A stretch of 64,000 bases of DNA, taken from assembly GCA_964552195.1 (NCBI GenBank), contig CAZKFM010000003.1:124001-188000 (forward strand), in the 5' to 3' direction. Numbering within the stretch: position 1 is the first letter of the stretch; every line of letters starts with the position of its first letter. The position numbers and the translations under genes are program-made. The stretch comes from CAZKAP01 sp964552195 (GTDB lineage: Bacteria; Bacteroidota; Bacteroidia; Flavobacteriales; Flavobacteriaceae). The notes beneath the pieces were generated by a model. That model searched no databases, had not been told where the DNA came from, and was given only the letters and a program-made list of their open reading frames with translations. Positions 60,796 to 64,000 of this stretch are shown piece after piece.

Positions 60796-61401
60796 ATGAA
60801 GGAAAATGAGGTAATCCGGGTGGGACTAACCGGCGGTATAGGAAGCGGAAAGAGCTACGTATCTGAACTCATCAGGGTAAGGGGCATACCCGTATACGAC
60901 TCGGACCGGGAGGCAAAGCGGCTCATGAATGAGGATCCTGCCCTGAAAACGGGTATCATCCGATTACTCGGGGAGGATGCCTACCGGGGAGGGCAACTCA
61001 ATCGAGCTTTCATTGCGGATCAAGTGTTTTCGGATTCTGTATTGCTGGAATCCCTGAATGCTCTGGTGCATCCGGCCGTACGTCGGGATTTCCTTCGCTG
61101 GGAAGCCAAGCAGCACGTCCGTGTGGTGGTTCAGGAATCCGCGTTGATTTTTGAAAATGGAATGGCTTCTCAGTACCATCGCCTGATACTCGTAACCGCA
61201 CCCCTTCCGCTTCGTGTGGACAGGGTTTGCCAGCGAGATGGCAGCCGGCCTGAGGAGGTGATGAGTAGGATTCGCAATCAGATGCCCGATCGAAACAAGC
61301 TGTCCCGAGCCGATTACTGGGTGCCCAACATACTCCGTTACGAAACCGAAAGCCGAGTTCGTAACCTGACTTTGCATTTGAAATTCCTGCAGTTGCAATG
61401 A
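60796..61401 (+). CDS. coaE: Dephospho-CoA kinase
   Basis: 201 residues. The P-loop GLTGGIGSGKSYVSEL (about 10-25) and the region YDSDREAKRLMNEDPALKTG are typical; VHPAVRRDFLRWEAK and the lid QRDGSRPEEVMSRIRNQMP with SRADYWVPN complete the family pattern. It phosphorylates dephospho-CoA to coenzyme A, the last step of the pathway begun by coaBC upstream. It ends the long dapA-to-coaE run. Confidence 0.96.
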   Translation: MKENEVIRVGLTGGIGSGKSYVSELIRVRGIPVYDSDREAKRLMNEDPALKTGIIRLLGEDAYRGGQLNRAFIADQVFSDSVLLESLNALVHPAVRRDFLRWEAKQHVRVVVQESALIFENGMASQYHRLILVTAPLPLRVDRVCQRDGSRPEEVMSRIRNQMPDRNKLSRADYWVPNILRYETESRVRNLTLHLKFLQLQ

Positions 61402-61472
61402 GCGGTGTCGTAGTGTTAACTATTGGTTAAACGCCCTTAGCGCCCAAATGTTAAATTGTTAAATTTACCCGA

Positions 61473-63059
61473 ATGAATAAGAAGTTATTCGTCGTACTCC
61501 TTGTCTTGATGAGCCTTTCTTTGCTAGGCATCATCTTCGTACAGTTGTACTGGATTCGTTCTTCTTACAGGGATAAGGAGGAACAGTTCAGCAACATGGT
61601 TGCCGAGGTCCTGGACAAGGTTGCCGAAAAGATAGAGGAACGCGAGATCAATGATTATTTTACTCGCCTGGCGTCTCAAATCGATAGTGCGGGGACTCCA
61701 ATTTCGAAGAAAATAAGCAATATCCTGTTTGTAGAGCGCGACCTGAATACGGACGAAATACTCTTTTATTCTCACGGAATACTCGAAGAACGCTACGATG
61801 TGGACAATTCACTTTTCGAGGCCGATTTGGGTTTCGGGGACAGTACCACCGTTAAGAATTTCGTCAGTAAACGAACCAAAGCTATCTTCAGAGAAAGTCG
61901 CATACTCGACGGTACAGGAGGAGTTGAACTCACTCCGGTGGAGCAATTGGAGAAGCTCGGTGGGCTGAGCAGTGTGGAAAAGGCTCAGTATGAAGACGTT
62001 TTTATGGAGAATGCCAAAACCATTCCCATTCACCGCAGGGTAACCGACCAGGAAATTCAGTTTCAGCTCAACAATGAACTCACTCATATGGGAATAGACC
62101 TGAATTACGAGTACGGTATAGAGAGTAACGGCTTCCCGACCAAGGTACGCTCCAAGGATTTTCGTTTTAATTCGGAAGCCAAATATCGCGTGCCCATATT
62201 CAGGGACAGTGAGGGCTATACTCCTTTCAGTTTGCTGCTGAGCTTTCCCAAGAAGGAGAAGTTCATCCTGAGTCGTATACTGGGCATGGTCATTTTGTCT
62301 CTGACCTTTACGCTCATCATACTGGTCGCCTATGCCGGTGCCATTTATCAGCTCCTTAGGCAGAAGAAACTCTCGGAGATCAAGTCGGATTTCATCAACA
62401 ACATGACCCATGAGTTCAAAACGCCCATAGCCACGATTAACCTGGCCGTAGCTTCCATGAACAATCCGGCGGCCCTGGAGGATAAAGATCGTCTGCAACG
62501 CTATCTGGGCATGATACATGATGAGAATAAACGCATGCTGGCCCAAGTTGAGAACGTTCTTCGTATTTCAAGACTGGAGCGAAACCAACTGGATATTGAT
62601 AAAGACAGGCAGGACGTACATGTACTCATAGAGGAGGCCGTAGGAAGTATGGAGCTGATTGTTAAGAACCGGGACGGTTACATAAAGACGCACCTCAATG
62701 CGGAGCGAAGTGAAGTACTGGCCAACGCGATGCACTTCAAAAACGTGATAACCAATATACTGGACAATGCGATCAAGTATTCGTCTGAAAGGCCGGAGAT
62801 CGATGTGTATACGGAGAACGGGCGGAATCAAATACTCATAAAAGTACAGGATAAGGGTGCCGGTATGAGCAAGGCAGTACTCCGCAAGGTGTTCGAGCAG
62901 TTCTACCGAGAGCAGACCGGAAACATTCACAATGTAAAAGGACACGGGTTAGGCCTGGCCTATGTTAAAAAAATAGTCGAAGATCACCAGGGAGACGTTT
63001 ACGCGGAGAGCGAAAAGGGAAAGGGTAGTACGTTCTTCATTAAACTCCCCATAATTTAA
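61473..63059 (+). CDS. Sensor histidine kinase
   Basis: 528 residues. Membrane helices lie at about 5-25 and 268-292 and flank a periplasmic sensor region of about 240 residues with no recognised domain. The kinase core has the H-box NNMTHEFKTPIATI (phospho-His), N-box NILDNAIKYS, G1 DKGAGMS and G2 GHGLGLAYVKKIVEDHQGD. All catalytic motifs are intact. It is followed six bases later by an OmpR-type regulator, so the pair forms a two-component system of unknown signal. Confidence 0.94.
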   Translation: MNKKLFVVLLVLMSLSLLGIIFVQLYWIRSSYRDKEEQFSNMVAEVLDKVAEKIEEREINDYFTRLASQIDSAGTPISKKISNILFVERDLNTDEILFYSHGILEERYDVDNSLFEADLGFGDSTTVKNFVSKRTKAIFRESRILDGTGGVELTPVEQLEKLGGLSSVEKAQYEDVFMENAKTIPIHRRVTDQEIQFQLNNELTHMGIDLNYEYGIESNGFPTKVRSKDFRFNSEAKYRVPIFRDSEGYTPFSLLLSFPKKEKFILSRILGMVILSLTFTLIILVAYAGAIYQLLRQKKLSEIKSDFINNMTHEFKTPIATINLAVASMNNPAALEDKDRLQRYLGMIHDENKRMLAQVENVLRISRLERNQLDIDKDRQDVHVLIEEAVGSMELIVKNRDGYIKTHLNAERSEVLANAMHFKNVITNILDNAIKYSSERPEIDVYTENGRNQILIKVQDKGAGMSKAVLRKVFEQFYREQTGNIHNVKGHGLGLAYVKKIVEDHQGDVYAESEKGKGSTFFIKLPII

Positions 63060-63065
63060 ACCAGT

Positions 63066-63782
63066 ATGGACGCAGAAAAAAAGAAAATTCTATTGGTCGA
63101 AGACGACCCCAACTTTGGTATCGTGCTGAAGGATTACCTGGCTATGAATGATTTCGAAGTCGTTCATGCCAAGAACGGTATGGAGGGGTTCGAAAAATTT
63201 AAGAAGGACAAATTCGATGTCTGTATCCTGGACGTGATGATGCCTTACAAAGATGGGTTTACCCTGGCCAAGGAAATCCGGGAGAAAGACGAAAATGTGC
63301 CGATAATGTTCCTTACAGCCAAGACCATGAAGGAGGATGTCCTGAAGGGATACAAGTCGGGAGCAGACGATTATCTCAACAAACCCTTCGATTCTGAGGT
63401 ATTACTTGCTAAGATACAGGCCATATTGCAGCGAAAATCCTCGGGAAGTCTAGAGGATAGCAAACAGTTTGAATTCCAGATCGGTAACTTTCATCTGAAT
63501 TCCAAGCTGCGCTTCCTGAAATACAAAGATGAAGAGCCTATAAAGCTTTCTCCTAAAGAAAACGATCTGCTGCGTTTGCTTGCGCTGCATGAGAATGACC
63601 TAATGCCGAGGGAACTCGCCCTGACCAAGATATGGAGAGACGATAACTACTTCACTTCACGCAGTATGGATGTTTATATTGCCAAGCTTCGCAAGTACCT
63701 CAAACGGGACGACCTGGTGGAAATACTCAATATCCATGGAGAAGGGTTCCGCCTGGTGGTAAAAGGGGATAAGGAAGTCTAG
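63066..63782 (+). CDS. Two-component response regulator, OmpR family
   Basis: 238 residues. The receiver domain has the acidic pair VEDDPNF, phospho-Asp in CILDVMMPYKDGF, FLTAKT and the Lys of LNKPFDSEV. The winged-helix DNA-binding domain (about 140-235) shows KLSPKENDLLRLLALHENDL, LTKIWRDDNYFTSRSMDVYI and AKLRKYL. It is paired with the kinase just upstream. Its TAG stop shares CTAG with the stop of the gluconokinase-like gene on the minus strand. Confidence 0.95.
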   Translation: MDAEKKKILLVEDDPNFGIVLKDYLAMNDFEVVHAKNGMEGFEKFKKDKFDVCILDVMMPYKDGFTLAKEIREKDENVPIMFLTAKTMKEDVLKGYKSGADDYLNKPFDSEVLLAKIQAILQRKSSGSLEDSKQFEFQIGNFHLNSKLRFLKYKDEEPIKLSPKENDLLRLLALHENDLMPRELALTKIWRDDNYFTSRSMDVYIAKLRKYLKRDDLVEILNIHGEGFRLVVKGDKEV

Positions 63783-64000
63783 GTTTCCTCCTTAAGGAAT
63801 GCGGTCCTGAGCAGCGCTAATTGCTGCTCAGTGTGCTGATTGATGTCTACAACCAGGGCATCACGGGGTTCTTCCAGGGTTTCGAACTGGGATCGGAGTA
63901 GTGAAGTCGGCATAAAATGTGAATGTCGCTGCTCCAGGCGCTTGCGTATAGTGTCGTACGAGCCTTTGAGATAAATGAATTCAATATGGGTATCGAGGCC
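63779..64000 (-). CDS. Gluconokinase-like protein, C-terminal part (5' end outside window)
   Basis: The minus-strand frame is open from the window edge to TAG at 63781-63779, giving the last 73 residues. The pieces FIYLKGSYDTIRKRLEQRHS, HFMPTSLLRSQFETLEEP and DALVVDI are characteristic of GntK-type gluconokinases, which phosphorylate D-gluconate to 6-phosphogluconate. The P-loop is outside the window. Family call is good; substrate identity depends on the missing part. Confidence 0.85.
   Translation of the reverse strand, partial: GLDTHIEFIYLKGSYDTIRKRLEQRHSHFMPTSLLRSQFETLEEPRDALVVDINQHTEQQLALLRTAFLKEET

Noticed and set aside
1..64000. CRISPR array, prophage, transposon or defence island
   Set aside because: No regularly spaced repeats, no integrase, transposase, phage structural or restriction genes were found; the content is housekeeping throughout.

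Overview
This window is a stretch of chromosome from a member of the Bacteroidota, most likely the family Flavobacteriaceae. The evidence is: flavobacterial-type gene order (ligA ... dapA-bamD-rpoZ-coaBC-DUF4835-recN-fabI-GT2-ybbR-coaE; rpsF-rpsR-rplI; LMW phosphatase-dnaA-thioesterase); many families largely confined to this phylum (DUF4252, DUF4294, DUF4835, DUF6095, DUF6495, DUF6913); Bacteroidota-type -7 promoter boxes of the form TAnnTTTG; and few Shine-Dalgarno-like sites. Coding density is very high and gene ends often overlap. I see no rRNA, tRNA, insertion sequence, prophage or CRISPR array. Species cannot be named from sequence alone.

Layout. 1-5.3 kb: a truncated ABC substrate-binding lipoprotein and an S41 protease lipoprotein on the minus strand, a divergent cassette of ECF sigma factor, membrane protein and two DUF4252 proteins, then an mscS gene split by an in-frame TAG. 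5.3-14.8 kb: purB, a HEAT-like protein, a haem-binding protein, a sirtuin, trmH, an SRPBCC protein, a GH13 amylase lipoprotein, a DEAD-box helicase and an ITP/XTP pyrophosphatase. 15.1-25.6 kb: a repeat coiled-coil membrane protein, a SerB-SerA fusion, a PilJ-N sensor-like protein, rlmH, nadC-yihY-DUF2147-priA and a LytTR regulator. 25.8-35.4 kb: rpsF-rpsR-rplI, hisS, Nudix, M42 peptidase, rplS, trmD, a GNAT protein and htrA. 35.7-49.6 kb: dapF-GNAT-mltG-lysozyme-like, an RsmI-like methylase, LMW phosphatase, dnaA, thioesterase, the ribD-HAD-DMT-yigZ operon, prmC, ligA and a DUF4349 lipoprotein. 49.6-64 kb: two halves of a degenerate 5'-nucleotidase, the long dapA-to-coaE housekeeping run, a two-component system and a truncated gluconokinase.

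Most of the window is core housekeeping: translation (S6, S18, L9, L19, HisRS, TrmD, TrmH, RlmH, PrmC), replication and repair (DnaA, PriA, LigA, RecN), cell wall and envelope (DapA, DapF, MltG, BamD, YbbR, HtrA) and cofactors (NadC, RibD, CoaBC, CoaE). The unusual content lies in altered members of familiar families. PriA is intact in length but has lost its P-loop, its DEEH glutamate, its SAT motif and its motif VI arginines, so it looks like a helicase-dead restart protein. A Tat-signal metallophosphatase and its 5'-nucleotidase C-terminal partner have both lost catalytic or binding residues. The sirtuin has no zinc cysteines. mscS is interrupted by an amber codon. A coiled-coil protein carries a near-regular 25-residue repeat.

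Three convergent gene pairs share one CTAG tetranucleotide as both stop codons. Several genes (bamD, dapF, serA) have a -7 box only a few bases before the start codon and may be leaderless.
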